Source of the DNA: Pseudomonadota bacterium
Lineage (GTDB): Bacteria > Pseudomonadota > Gammaproteobacteria > Steroidobacterales > JBCBZW01
Assembly (NCBI GenBank): GCA_039815145.1
Contig: JBCBZW010000008.1
Coordinates: 26,239-90,238, forward strand
Reading direction: 5' to 3'
Length of the DNA: 64,000 nucleotides
Part shown: positions 9,189-16,771 of the stretch, one piece after another
Numbering within the stretch: the first letter of the stretch is position 1
How the letters are laid out: every line of letters begins with the position of its first letter
Notes under the pieces: generated by a model
Told to the model about the DNA's origin: nothing
Databases searched by the model: none
What the model saw: only the letters and a program-made list of their open reading frames with translations
Translations under genes and position numbers: made by a program

Positions 9189-9848
9189 CTAGCGCGAGCG
9201 GAACAGGGAGGGTTGGCTGGAATTGAGGTAGTGGCGGCCGTGGCGGATGCGCCCGATCGCCTCCAACACGGCCTGCAGGTCCTCTTCGCGCCCCGACACG
9301 TCCAGGCGCTCGTTGTTGATGATCAGCAGGGCACCCGCATCGTAGAAGTGGAAGTAGCGGGAGTAGGCATCGCTCAGGCGCTCGAGGTAGCGCCGGTCGA
9401 TCTGCTGCTCGCAGGCGATGCCGCGGCGCGCGATGCGCTCGAGCAATACGTCGGGGCCCGCCTGCAGGTAGATGACCAGATCGGGCACGGGCGCATCCAT
9501 CGCCAGGCGCTCGTAGAGCTGCTCGTAAAGCGAGTACTCGTCATCGTCGAGGGTCAGGCGGGCGAACAGGCGGTCTTTATCCAGCATGAAGTCGGCCACC
9601 CGCACCGGCGCGAACATGTCCGCCTGGCGCAACTGCTGCGCCTGACGAGAGCGCTGCAGGAGAAACGTGAGCTGGGTGGGCAACGCCGCTGTGCGCGGCT
9701 CGCGGTAGAAGCGTTCGAGGAAGGGGTTGGCGTGAGGTTCCTCGAGCACCAGCTCGCCGCCCAAGCGCTCGGCCAGCGCCCGTGCCAGGGTGCTCTTGCC
9801 AACCCCGATCGGGCCCTCGATCGCCAGGTAGCGAAGATCAGTGCTCAT
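9189..9848 (-). CDS. Deoxynucleoside kinase (dNK/dAK-dGK family)
   Basis: A 219-residue P-loop kinase of the deoxynucleoside kinase family (PF01712 type), predicted to salvage deoxynucleosides. The Walker A loop EGPIGVGKST is at about 11-20. EEPHANPFLERFY, the LTFLLQRSRQ helix, the DRLFA segment, VIYLQAGPDVLLERI and RGIACEQQID (the lid/ERS-like region) follow in order. ATG at 9848 is preferred over the upstream frame extension because it overlaps the folK stop by 11 bases in a typical coupled arrangement. It belongs to the leftward pcnB-folK-kinase group, frequent in Gammaproteobacteria. Substrate preference (dA, dG or broader) cannot be read from the sequence. Confidence 0.88.
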   Translation of the reverse strand: MSTDLRYLAIEGPIGVGKSTLARALAERLGGELVLEEPHANPFLERFYREPRTAALPTQLTFLLQRSRQAQQLRQADMFAPVRVADFMLDKDRLFARLTLDDDEYSLYEQLYERLAMDAPVPDLVIYLQAGPDVLLERIARRGIACEQQIDRRYLERLSDAYSRYFHFYDAGALLIINNERLDVSGREEDLQAVLEAIGRIRHGRHYLNSSQPSLFRSR

Positions 9849-10353
9849 CGCTCTCGAGGGGCACGATGTCGCCACAGTCCACGGCGGCGAGCAGACCGGT
9901 CACGCTCCCGACCCCGGGCACGGTGAGGCCGGGTGCCACCTGCGCCAGGGGCGCGAGCACGAAAGACCGTTCGGCGATGCCTGGGTGGGGCACGGTCAGG
10001 GTCTCGCTCTCGTGTCGCTCAGCGGCGAACACGAGTAGATCCAAGTCCAGGGTTCGCGGTCCCCAGCGTTGGCCGTCGCGGCGACGCCCCTGGGCGTGCT
10101 CGATGCGTTGCAGTTCGCCGAGCAGCACGTGGGCGGCGAGCTGGGTCAGCAAGCCGGCCGCAGCGTTTACGTAGTCCGGTTGGTCGGGCGGCCCCATCGG
10201 CGCGCTTCGCCAGAGGGCCGAGCGGCGAATCAGATGGGTGCTCGGCAAGCTTGCGAGCGCGTCGAAGGCACGTTCGAGCTGAGCCACCGGCTCCTCGAGG
10301 TTGCTGCCCAGGCCCACGTAGGCGGGCTGCCAGCAAGGCGCCGCGAGGGTCAC
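9838..10353 (-). CDS. folK: 2-amino-4-hydroxy-6-hydroxymethyldihydropteridine diphosphokinase
   Basis: HPPK pyrophosphorylates the pterin precursor in folate synthesis. The 171-residue protein has AYVGLGSNL near the N-terminus, SALWRSAPMGPPDQPDYVNAA, and the signature RWGPRTLDLDLLVF followed by VPHPGIAERSFVLAPLAQVAP. The ATG at 10353 overlaps the pcnB stop by four bases (ATGA). The 3' end overlaps the deoxynucleoside kinase start. Confidence 0.96.
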   Translation of the reverse strand: MTLAAPCWQPAYVGLGSNLEEPVAQLERAFDALASLPSTHLIRRSALWRSAPMGPPDQPDYVNAAAGLLTQLAAHVLLGELQRIEHAQGRRRDGQRWGPRTLDLDLLVFAAERHESETLTVPHPGIAERSFVLAPLAQVAPGLTVPGVGSVTGLLAAVDCGDIVPLESDEH

Positions 10354-11807
10354 TCGCTGCCTCCCTCCGGCGGCGTCGCGTTGCCGCTGTCGCCCGCCTC
10401 ACCCGACGCGGCGCCGGCGCCACGACCCCGGCCGCCGCGCCGGCGCCGACGCTTGCGCCGCCGGCCCGGCGAACCGTTCGCGCGAGCGCCTTCGCCCTCA
10501 CCGCTCGCGTCCCCTCGCCCATCGAGCTTGGCCCGCGCTTGCTCCGGATCGAGGTGAATCACCTCACCCCACAGCTCGGCGGACGCTTCGGATATCCAGG
10601 GCTCACCGGCCGCGTGGCGCAGGAGGAAGAAGTCGCAAGCGGCGCGGAAGCGCGGATGGTCGAGCAGGCGCAGGGCGTGGCGCCCCTGCGTGTGCTCGAA
10701 GCGCGGCTGCAGGGACAGGATGTCGCTCATGCCCTGGGTGAAGCGGCGCGGGATCGCCACCTGCGACTGCTGGCGCATACCCATCTCGAAGGTCGCGTCC
10801 TTGAGCACGTGGCTGGACAGCACTGGCGTCTCCTGGGGGGCCGCCTGCGCCGCCATCTCCAGCGCGAGATCGCGGATCGCGCCCCACAGCAACACGCAGA
10901 ACAGGAACACGGGCGTGACGGACTTGCCCTCCTCCAAGCGCACATCGCTGTTGCGCAGCCCCATCTCCACCAAACGGCGATCGAAGTCAGCGGCGTTCGG
11001 CGCGAACATCTGCTCCGTGCTCGGGAAGAGGTAGCGAAGCAGCTCGAACTCGCGCAACAACTCGAGGGTTGCGAGCCCGGCGCCGCCCATCAGCAGCTTG
11101 ATCGATTCGTCGAGCAGGCGTGCCGGGGGCACGTCGGCGAGCAGGTGACCGTAGTCCCGAATGGGGGCGCGAGTCTCCTCGTGGATCGTGAAGCCGAGCT
11201 TGGCCGCGAAGCGCACGGCGCGCAGCATGCGTACCGGGTCCTCCTGGTAGCGCTGCGCGGGGTTGCCGACCATGCGCAAGGTGCGCTCGGCGATGTCGTC
11301 AACGCCGCCCGTGTAGTCCCAGATCGAGAAGTCATCGATGTTGTAGTAGAGGGCGTTGGCGGTGAAATCGCGGCGCCACACGTCCTCCTCGATGCTGCCG
11401 TAGACGTTGTCCCGCAAGATCCGCCCGGAATCGTCGATCAGCCGATCGGACGCCCCTTCGCTCTCCTCGTCCTCGCTGGTCGACGGCGCGCGGAAGGTGG
11501 CCACCTCGATCACTTCGGGGCCGAAATGCACGTGCGCCAGGCGGAAACGCCGGCCGATCAGTCGACAGTTGCGAAACAGCCGTCGCACGTCTTCCGGGTG
11601 CGCGTCGGTGGCGATGTCGAAGTCCTTCGGCTCCCGGTCGAGGAGCAGATCGCGCACACCGCCACCCACCAGAAAGGCCTGGTAGCCGGCCTGGTTCAGG
11701 CGATAGAGCACCTTGAGGGCGTTGCGCGAGATGTTCGACCGGGAGACCGTGTGGTCCGGTCGGGGGATGATTCGCGGTGTCGTATGACCGGGGTTGCTGG
11801 CTGTCAA
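10350..11807 (-). CDS. pcnB: Poly(A) polymerase I
   Basis: PcnB adds 3' poly(A) tails that target RNAs for decay. The 485-residue protein belongs to the class II nucleotidyltransferase superfamily: GGGVRDLLLDREPKDFDIAT carries the catalytic aspartates, followed by CRLIGRRFRLAHVHFG (PcnB rather than CCA-adding enzyme), RRDFTANALYYNI and RMLRAVRFAAKLGF. The C-terminus is a low-complexity basic tail (GRRRKRRRRRGGRGRG) ending in an acidic, glycine-rich stretch, consistent with RNA-binding tails in this family. It is the first gene of a leftward group with folK and the kinase. RDD-family gene 11880 diverges 72 bases away. Confidence 0.95.
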   Translation of the reverse strand: MTASNPGHTTPRIIPRPDHTVSRSNISRNALKVLYRLNQAGYQAFLVGGGVRDLLLDREPKDFDIATDAHPEDVRRLFRNCRLIGRRFRLAHVHFGPEVIEVATFRAPSTSEDEESEGASDRLIDDSGRILRDNVYGSIEEDVWRRDFTANALYYNIDDFSIWDYTGGVDDIAERTLRMVGNPAQRYQEDPVRMLRAVRFAAKLGFTIHEETRAPIRDYGHLLADVPPARLLDESIKLLMGGAGLATLELLREFELLRYLFPSTEQMFAPNAADFDRRLVEMGLRNSDVRLEEGKSVTPVFLFCVLLWGAIRDLALEMAAQAAPQETPVLSSHVLKDATFEMGMRQQSQVAIPRRFTQGMSDILSLQPRFEHTQGRHALRLLDHPRFRAACDFFLLRHAAGEPWISEASAELWGEVIHLDPEQARAKLDGRGDASGEGEGARANGSPGRRRKRRRRRGGRGRGAGAASGEAGDSGNATPPEGGSE

Positions 11808-11879
11808 CGTCGGGCTAGTGGGTTGAAGGGATGGGGTATATTACACGCTCACTCCCCGACGACGACTGTACGTTCGCCG

Positions 11880-12320
11880 ATGCCCCTCTCGCCCGTCGCC
11901 TTCGCCGAGCGCTTCCGCAGCCTGTTCCGGCGCCTCGGCGCCATGGCCTACGACACTTTGCTCCTCGCCGGATTGATGATCGTGCCCACCGTGCTCATCG
12001 TGATTGCGCGGGGTGGTGAGGCCGTGCCGTCGGGCGATCCCACCTACCAGGCCCTGCTGGTGCTCCTCACGAGCGCCTTCTACGTGACCTCCTGGACCCG
12101 CCGGCGGCAGACCTTAGGAATGCGCGCCTGGCAGCTCGAGGTCTGCGATCACGAGGGGCGGGCCCTGAGCCTCACGCGGGCCGCCGGGCGCCTGCTCGCG
12201 AGCATCCTGTCGCTGGCCCCGTTCGCCCTCGGCTACCTCTGGATATTGGTGGACCCCCAGGGCCAGGCCTGGCACGACCGGCTGACGCGAACCCAAGTCC
12301 GCTTTGCCGCGAATACCTAA
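11880..12320 (+). CDS. RDD family membrane protein
   Basis: A 146-residue integral membrane protein with the RDD signature: FRRLGAMAYDTLLLAGLMIVPTVL (arginine and aspartate in the first segment), a second hydrophobic stretch around LLVLLTSAFYVTSW, RRRQTLGMRAWQLEV, and a third segment SLAPFALGYLWILVD ending QAWHDRLTRTQV. The ATG at 11880 is chosen because this is where the RDD domain begins; the frame is open far upstream only as an antisense shadow of pcnB and folK. Its function is unknown in general, with transport or ion homeostasis roles suggested for some relatives. It ends 18 bases from convergent lptG. Confidence 0.85.
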   Translation: MPLSPVAFAERFRSLFRRLGAMAYDTLLLAGLMIVPTVLIVIARGGEAVPSGDPTYQALLVLLTSAFYVTSWTRRRQTLGMRAWQLEVCDHEGRALSLTRAAGRLLASILSLAPFALGYLWILVDPQGQAWHDRLTRTQVRFAANT

Positions 12321-12338
12321 CGAATAGCTTTACGCACC

Positions 12339-13406
12339 TCAGCGGGTGTAGCGAAAGGCGAGCACGATGACGGCCGCCAACAGGAGCGTCGGCAGCCAGG
12401 CCAGGAGCAACGGCGTCACCCCCAAGACCGCACCACTCCCGAGCACGGTGCGCGAGCCTACGAAGTAGATCACGCCGATCACGATACCCACGAGCATGCG
12501 CTGGCCCGAGGCTGCTGAGCGCAGCGGCCCGAAGACGAAGGGCAACGCGAGCGCGGCGATCATGGCCAAGGCCCCGAGGTTGGACAGGCGCGACCAGAAC
12601 GCCACCTCGTAGGCGTAGGTATCGAGCTCGTTGCGCCTCAGGTAGTCGATGTACCTGTACAGGGGCAGCAGCGGTAGCTTATCGGCGTCGTTCACCGACA
12701 GGTCGATCAGCTCCGGGCGCAACTGCGTGCTCTGCGCCACCTCCAGGGATTGGCGCAAGGTCACTCCGGTGGGCTCGATCATGCTTTCCCGGTAGTCCTG
12801 CAGGCGCAGCTTGCCGGACTCGTCAAAGTCCGCCGCGCGCGCCCGGGCCACGGACACGAGACGGTGACGATCATCGAGGGAGAAGACGTATACGCCACCG
12901 AACGCATCATCCACCTCGCGCGCCTCGAGGTGGATGATGCGGTCGCCGTCCTTGATCCAACTGCTGCGCCCGTCGGCGAGAGTCACGCCCTCATTCAAGC
13001 TCAAGGTGCGCAGCCGTTGCCCGTAGTCGGCGGCGACCGGTCCGATGAGGTCGCCGAGGAGCAAGCCCGCCAGGGCCAGGATGGCGCCGCTGATCATGGT
13101 GCCCCGGGCCAGGCGCCACAGGGACACGCCAGCGGCACGCATCACCACCAGCTCACTGTGTGCCGCCATTCCCCCAAGACCGAGCAACGCGCCAAGCAAG
13201 GTGGCGATGGGCAGAAACTCGTACGCGTGGCGAGGCAGTGAGGTGACCACGAAGGTCAGTGCCTCCAGCATCCCGTAGCTGCCCGTGCCCACGTTCTCCA
13301 GCTGGCGCAGCACGCCGACGAAGGCGCGCAGCGCCACGAGGGCGGCAAGCACCAGGGCGGTCCCCGTCAGCACGGCGCGGGCGATGTAGCGATCGATCAA
13401 GCTCAC
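12339..13406 (-). CDS. lptG: LPS export ABC transporter permease LptG
   Basis: LptG is one of two inner-membrane permeases of the LptB2FG complex that extracts lipopolysaccharide for export. The predicted GTG start at 13406 overlaps the lptF stop (GTGA) and yields 355 residues beginning SLIDRYIARAVLTGTALV, the typical family N-terminus. Transmembrane helices occur near 10-35, 55-85 and 95-120, then a periplasmic jellyroll (about 130-255), then three C-terminal helices ending in a cytoplasmic RYTR. The segments AAHSELVVMRAAGVSLWRL and FWSRLSNLGALAMIAALALPFVFG are standard. It is co-transcribed with lptF. Confidence 0.93.
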   Translation of the reverse strand: MSLIDRYIARAVLTGTALVLAALVALRAFVGVLRQLENVGTGSYGMLEALTFVVTSLPRHAYEFLPIATLLGALLGLGGMAAHSELVVMRAAGVSLWRLARGTMISGAILALAGLLLGDLIGPVAADYGQRLRTLSLNEGVTLADGRSSWIKDGDRIIHLEAREVDDAFGGVYVFSLDDRHRLVSVARARAADFDESGKLRLQDYRESMIEPTGVTLRQSLEVAQSTQLRPELIDLSVNDADKLPLLPLYRYIDYLRRNELDTYAYEVAFWSRLSNLGALAMIAALALPFVFGPLRSAASGQRMLVGIVIGVIYFVGSRTVLGSGAVLGVTPLLLAWLPTLLLAAVIVLAFRYTR

Positions 13407-14500
13407 GCGGGGGCCGTGGACACTCGAGGCGCACGCCTGAAGACGCCGGCTTGCCAGGCGAACCACAGGGCGCCGGCGGCGATGAACAGCCCATGCACCC
13501 ACCACAAGCCGACCCAACCGGGCACATCGCCCTGCGCCACCGCGCTGCGGCCCGTGGCTAGCAAATTCGAGTACACGACGTAGATCAGGAGGGCCGCGAC
13601 AAAGGTGCCGTAGCGACCCTGACGTGGTCGTGTCTTGGCCAGGGGCACAGCCAGCAAGGTCAGGGCGAAGGCTGCCATGGGCAGGGAGAGGCGCCACTGA
13701 AGCTCGGCGAGATCGCGCGTGTCCCCGGTGCCGATCAGCTCACGGGTTGGATAGGTTTGCCGGTTGTCGCTGCGCGCCGCAGGGGCCGGTAGCTCGATGG
13801 GCACGCCGTGCTCGCGGAAACTCACCTCGCGAAAGTTCGTGGTGCCCGGCTCGCCCTCCACGCGCTGCCCTTCGTAGAGCACGAGCAGACGTTGGTCCTG
13901 ACCGCTGCCTTGGCGCAGCTCCCCGCGTGCCGCCACCGCGACTTCAACGTAGCTGCCGCGCCGACGCTGGATGAAGACGTTCCCTAGTAACCCATCCTTG
14001 TCGATGGACTCCGCATAAAACACGGTGGAACCGCCGCTCACGGCCTTGAAGCGCCCAGGCTCCAACAATCCCACCTCGGCGGCCTGGCGGGCTCGTTGAC
14101 TGGTGAGGTACGCCTGCTGCGCGGCCCACGGCGCCACCTGCAGCGACAGCACCGCGAGCAGCAGCGCGGTCGGCAAGGCCAGGGTGAGCAAGGGTCGGAA
14201 CAGGCGCGACAGCGGCATCCCCGAGGCCAGCAAAGCCGCCATCTCACTGTCGCGATACATACGCCCCAGAGTCATCAAGATCGCCACGAATAGGCCGACC
14301 GGGATCAGGATGGTGAGGAAGTAGATGGAGGAGAGCCCCAGCATGAGCAGCAGCGCCTCCCGCGGGAGATCGCCCTGCGCCGCATTCGCCAGGTCGCGAG
14401 CGAAACGGTCCGCCAGCAAGATCGCAAACAGCACGCCAGTCGCCGCGAACCACGAGGTGGCCACTTCGCGCAGTACGTAGCGGTCGACGATCCCGAGCAT
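13403..14500 (-). CDS. lptF: LPS export ABC transporter permease LptF
   Basis: The partner permease of LptG. ATG at 14500 gives 365 residues starting MLGIVDRYVLREVATSW, the conserved LptF opening. Features include MYRDSEMAALLASGMPLSRLFRP (coupling-helix region), a periplasmic domain with SGGSTVFYAES and VLYEGQRVEGEP, and C-terminal helices with WRLSLPMAAFALTLLAVPLAKTRPRQGRYGTF. The frame is open upstream to 14884 only because it runs antisense to pepA. It diverges from pepA across 127 bases, exactly the enteric arrangement. Confidence 0.94.
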   Translation of the reverse strand: MLGIVDRYVLREVATSWFAATGVLFAILLADRFARDLANAAQGDLPREALLLMLGLSSIYFLTILIPVGLFVAILMTLGRMYRDSEMAALLASGMPLSRLFRPLLTLALPTALLLAVLSLQVAPWAAQQAYLTSQRARQAAEVGLLEPGRFKAVSGGSTVFYAESIDKDGLLGNVFIQRRRGSYVEVAVAARGELRQGSGQDQRLLVLYEGQRVEGEPGTTNFREVSFREHGVPIELPAPAARSDNRQTYPTRELIGTGDTRDLAELQWRLSLPMAAFALTLLAVPLAKTRPRQGRYGTFVAALLIYVVYSNLLATGRSAVAQGDVPGWVGLWWVHGLFIAAGALWFAWQAGVFRRAPRVSTAPA

Positions 14501-14511
14501 GCCTTTCTCCA

Positions 14512-14528
14512 CGGAGCATTTCGCTCCG
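14512..14528. promoter_or_regulatory. Small inverted repeat in the lptF/pepA divergent region
   Basis: CGGAGC and GCTCCG form a 6-bp stem around the loop ATTTC, 12 bases upstream of the lptF start. It could be an operator or a leader hairpin for lptF. No clear sigma-70 boxes were found in this 127-base region; pepA has a good ribosome site (GGGGGAAGC before ATG). Confidence 0.25.
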
Positions 14529-14627
14529 CCTGTGTAAGCGGTTATTCTTGCCGGCTGTAATCCAACGCTGCCCGATCGATTTGGTGCAGCGCGCCCAACG
14601 GGGTAACCACGAAATTTCGGGGGAAGC

Positions 14628-16115
14628 ATGAAGTATTCGGTGAGTGGCGCCAACGTCTCTGGACTTGCGAGCAGCTGTGTAATCGCCGCCATTACGCGCG
14701 ACGGAACGCTCGGTCCGGCCACCGCGCAGCTCGACGCCAGCCTCGACGGTGCCGTTCGTCGGATCATCGACGCGGGCGACTTCAAGGGCAAGCTGGGCGA
14801 TACCTTCGTCCTGAGCGGCCTCGGCGGCAGTATTGCCCGCGTGGTGCTGACGGGCGTTGGGGAGGCCAGCGAGCTCGACGCCAAGCGCTACCGCCGTGCC
14901 CTGATCGCAGGCGCCGACGCAGCCGCCGGCACCGCGGCCGAAGACGTCACCCTGCTGAACACGCTCGAGCCTCCGGCCGGGATGAGCACGGCGGAGGCGG
15001 TGCGCCTGAGCGTCGAGTGCGTCGCCTACGCCACGTACCGCTTTACAGCCTTCAAGTCGAAGGGCGCGGAAGCCGCTGGGGCCCTGCCCTCGGCCTGCAC
15101 GATGCTCGTGGCCGAAGATGCCGTGGCCGAGGGTGAGCAAGGTCTCGCCGTAGGCGATGCGGTGGCGGCCGGCGTGGCCCTCGCCCGCGACCTCGGCAAC
15201 ATGCCCGCGAATGCGTGCACACCCACCTACCTGGCGGAGACGGCGCAACGCATCGCTGCCGACAACCCGAACATGACGGCTCGCGCCCTCGATCAGGACG
15301 AGATCGAGGAGCTGGGCATGGGCTCCTTCCTGTCCGTGACCCAGGGCAGCCGGGAGCCGCCCAAGCTGATCATCATGGAGTACAAGGGCGGCCAGGAGGG
15401 CGATGCCCCCGTGGCCCTGGTGGGCAAGGGCATCACCTTCGACACCGGCGGCATCTGCATCAAACCCGCACCAAGCATGGATGAGATGAAGTACGACATG
15501 TGCGGTGCGGCCGGCGTTCTCGGCACCATGCAGTCGGTCGCTCGCTTAAGCCCCGCCAGCAATGTGGTGGCCATCGTGCCTGCCTGCGAGAACATGCCCG
15601 ACGGCCTCGCCACGCGCCCTGGTGACATCGTCACGGCGATGGACGGCCAGACCATCGAGATCCTGAACACGGACGCCGAGGGCCGCCTGATCCTCTGCGA
15701 CGCCATCTGCTACGCCAAGCGCTACAACCCCGACGTCATCGTCGACGTCGCCACCCTCACGGGCGCCTGTGTGATCGCCCTCGGCGAGCACTACAGTGGG
15801 TTGATGAGTAACGACGATGCCCTCGCCGAAGCACTCATGGCCGCCGGCCGCTCCGCGTGCGATGTGGCCTGGCGCCTGCCGATGGAAGACGACTACGCGG
15901 AGGTGCTCAAGAGCAACTTCGCTGACTTCGCTAACGTGGGCGGGCGCCCCGGTGGCGCGATCACCGCGGCCTGCTTCCTGCACAAGTTCGCCCGCGACCA
16001 GCGCTGGGCGCACCTGGATATCGCCGGCTCCGCGTGGAAGGGCGGCAAGGCCAAGGGCGGCACCGGACGCCCGGTGTCCCTGCTGATGCAGTACATCCTC
16101 GATCGCCTGGCCTGA
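14628..16115 (+). CDS. pepA: Leucyl aminopeptidase PepA (M17)
   Basis: A hexameric two-metal aminopeptidase; in enterics it also serves as a DNA-binding architectural protein. The 495-residue product has an N-terminal macrodomain-like region (about 1-165) and a catalytic domain with VGKGITFDTGGICIKP, MKYDMCGAAGV, the M17 signature NTDAEGRL (about 346-353), DVATLTGACVIALG and GGRPGGAITAACFL. The metal-ligand lysine, aspartates and glutamate are all in place. Start ATG at 14628 follows a strong ribosome site. holC follows after 42 bases. Confidence 0.97.
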   Translation: MKYSVSGANVSGLASSCVIAAITRDGTLGPATAQLDASLDGAVRRIIDAGDFKGKLGDTFVLSGLGGSIARVVLTGVGEASELDAKRYRRALIAGADAAAGTAAEDVTLLNTLEPPAGMSTAEAVRLSVECVAYATYRFTAFKSKGAEAAGALPSACTMLVAEDAVAEGEQGLAVGDAVAAGVALARDLGNMPANACTPTYLAETAQRIAADNPNMTARALDQDEIEELGMGSFLSVTQGSREPPKLIIMEYKGGQEGDAPVALVGKGITFDTGGICIKPAPSMDEMKYDMCGAAGVLGTMQSVARLSPASNVVAIVPACENMPDGLATRPGDIVTAMDGQTIEILNTDAEGRLILCDAICYAKRYNPDVIVDVATLTGACVIALGEHYSGLMSNDDALAEALMAAGRSACDVAWRLPMEDDYAEVLKSNFADFANVGGRPGGAITAACFLHKFARDQRWAHLDIAGSAWKGGKAKGGTGRPVSLLMQYILDRLA

Positions 16116-16157
16116 GGGAGTTCACGGGCCCGGGCCCATCGTTGACGGATCATCGCG

Positions 16158-16616
16158 ATGAGCACGCGTGCCGAGCGAGTCGACTTCTACGTGGAGGACC
16201 AGGCCGGCCTACCCGCCCTGTTGCGGGCCGCCTGTCGCGTCGTGGATCAGCTGTGGCAACCCCTGCCGGCTCGCACGCTCGTGCGCGTCGGCGACGAAGC
16301 CACCCTCTCCCGCCTGGACGACGAACTGTGGACCTTTCGCGACGATGCCTTCGTGCCGCACAGCCCCTACACGGGCGAGCCTGACCCCGTCAGCCCAGTC
16401 CTGCTCACCACCCAGGCACCGCAGGACCTCAGCCTCACCCCAGAGGTATTCATCGACCTCACCGCCATGACCCCAGCCGCCGACTGCCTCGAGCGGTTTC
16501 CCCATGTCGCGGTGGTGCTCGACGGCGATACAGCGCGGCGCGAAGCGGGTCGCGATCGCTTCCGCGAGTGGCGAACCCTGGGACTGACCCCGCAAACACA
16601 CCCGTTGGGGCGCTGA
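16158..16616 (+). CDS. holC: DNA polymerase III chi subunit
   Basis: HolC links the clamp loader (via psi) to single-strand-binding protein. The 152-residue protein begins with RVDFYV, includes LLRAACRVVDQLWQP, LDDELWTFRDDAFVPHSPY and ends REAGRDRFREWRTLG, all typical of chi. Between pepA and valS this is the standard gammaproteobacterial location. Confidence 0.93.
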   Translation: MSTRAERVDFYVEDQAGLPALLRAACRVVDQLWQPLPARTLVRVGDEATLSRLDDELWTFRDDAFVPHSPYTGEPDPVSPVLLTTQAPQDLSLTPEVFIDLTAMTPAADCLERFPHVAVVLDGDTARREAGRDRFREWRTLGLTPQTHPLGR

Positions 16617-16654
16617 GACCGCCTCGACGCAGGTCGCACCGCGGCCATCACGCC

Positions 16655-16683
16655 TTCGCCACCTCGCACCTTTCCGCTATTCT
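16655..16683 (+). promoter_or_regulatory. Weak sigma-70-like promoter candidate for valS
   Basis: TTCGCC (16655-16660) and TATTCT (16678-16683) are separated by 17 bases, upstream of valS in a 155-base gap. The -35 match is poor, so this is only a candidate; valS may instead be read through from holC. Confidence 0.2.
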
Positions 16684-16771
16684 CGGCGGTCCTGTCCGCT
16701 GCTCTTGCCAGGCCAGGGCCCGGCGCACGTGAGCAGCCTCATCGAACACCCAAGAGTTGACACCCCGATCC

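Noticed and set aside
9933..11879. A very long rightward open frame upstream of the RDD gene
   Set aside because: It is antisense to folK and pcnB, which are unmistakable. High GC keeps the opposite frames open. Only the part from 11880 is coding.
14501..14884. Extended N-terminus of lptF overlapping pepA
   Set aside because: The extension is antisense to pepA and the LptF family starts at MLGIVDRY (14500).
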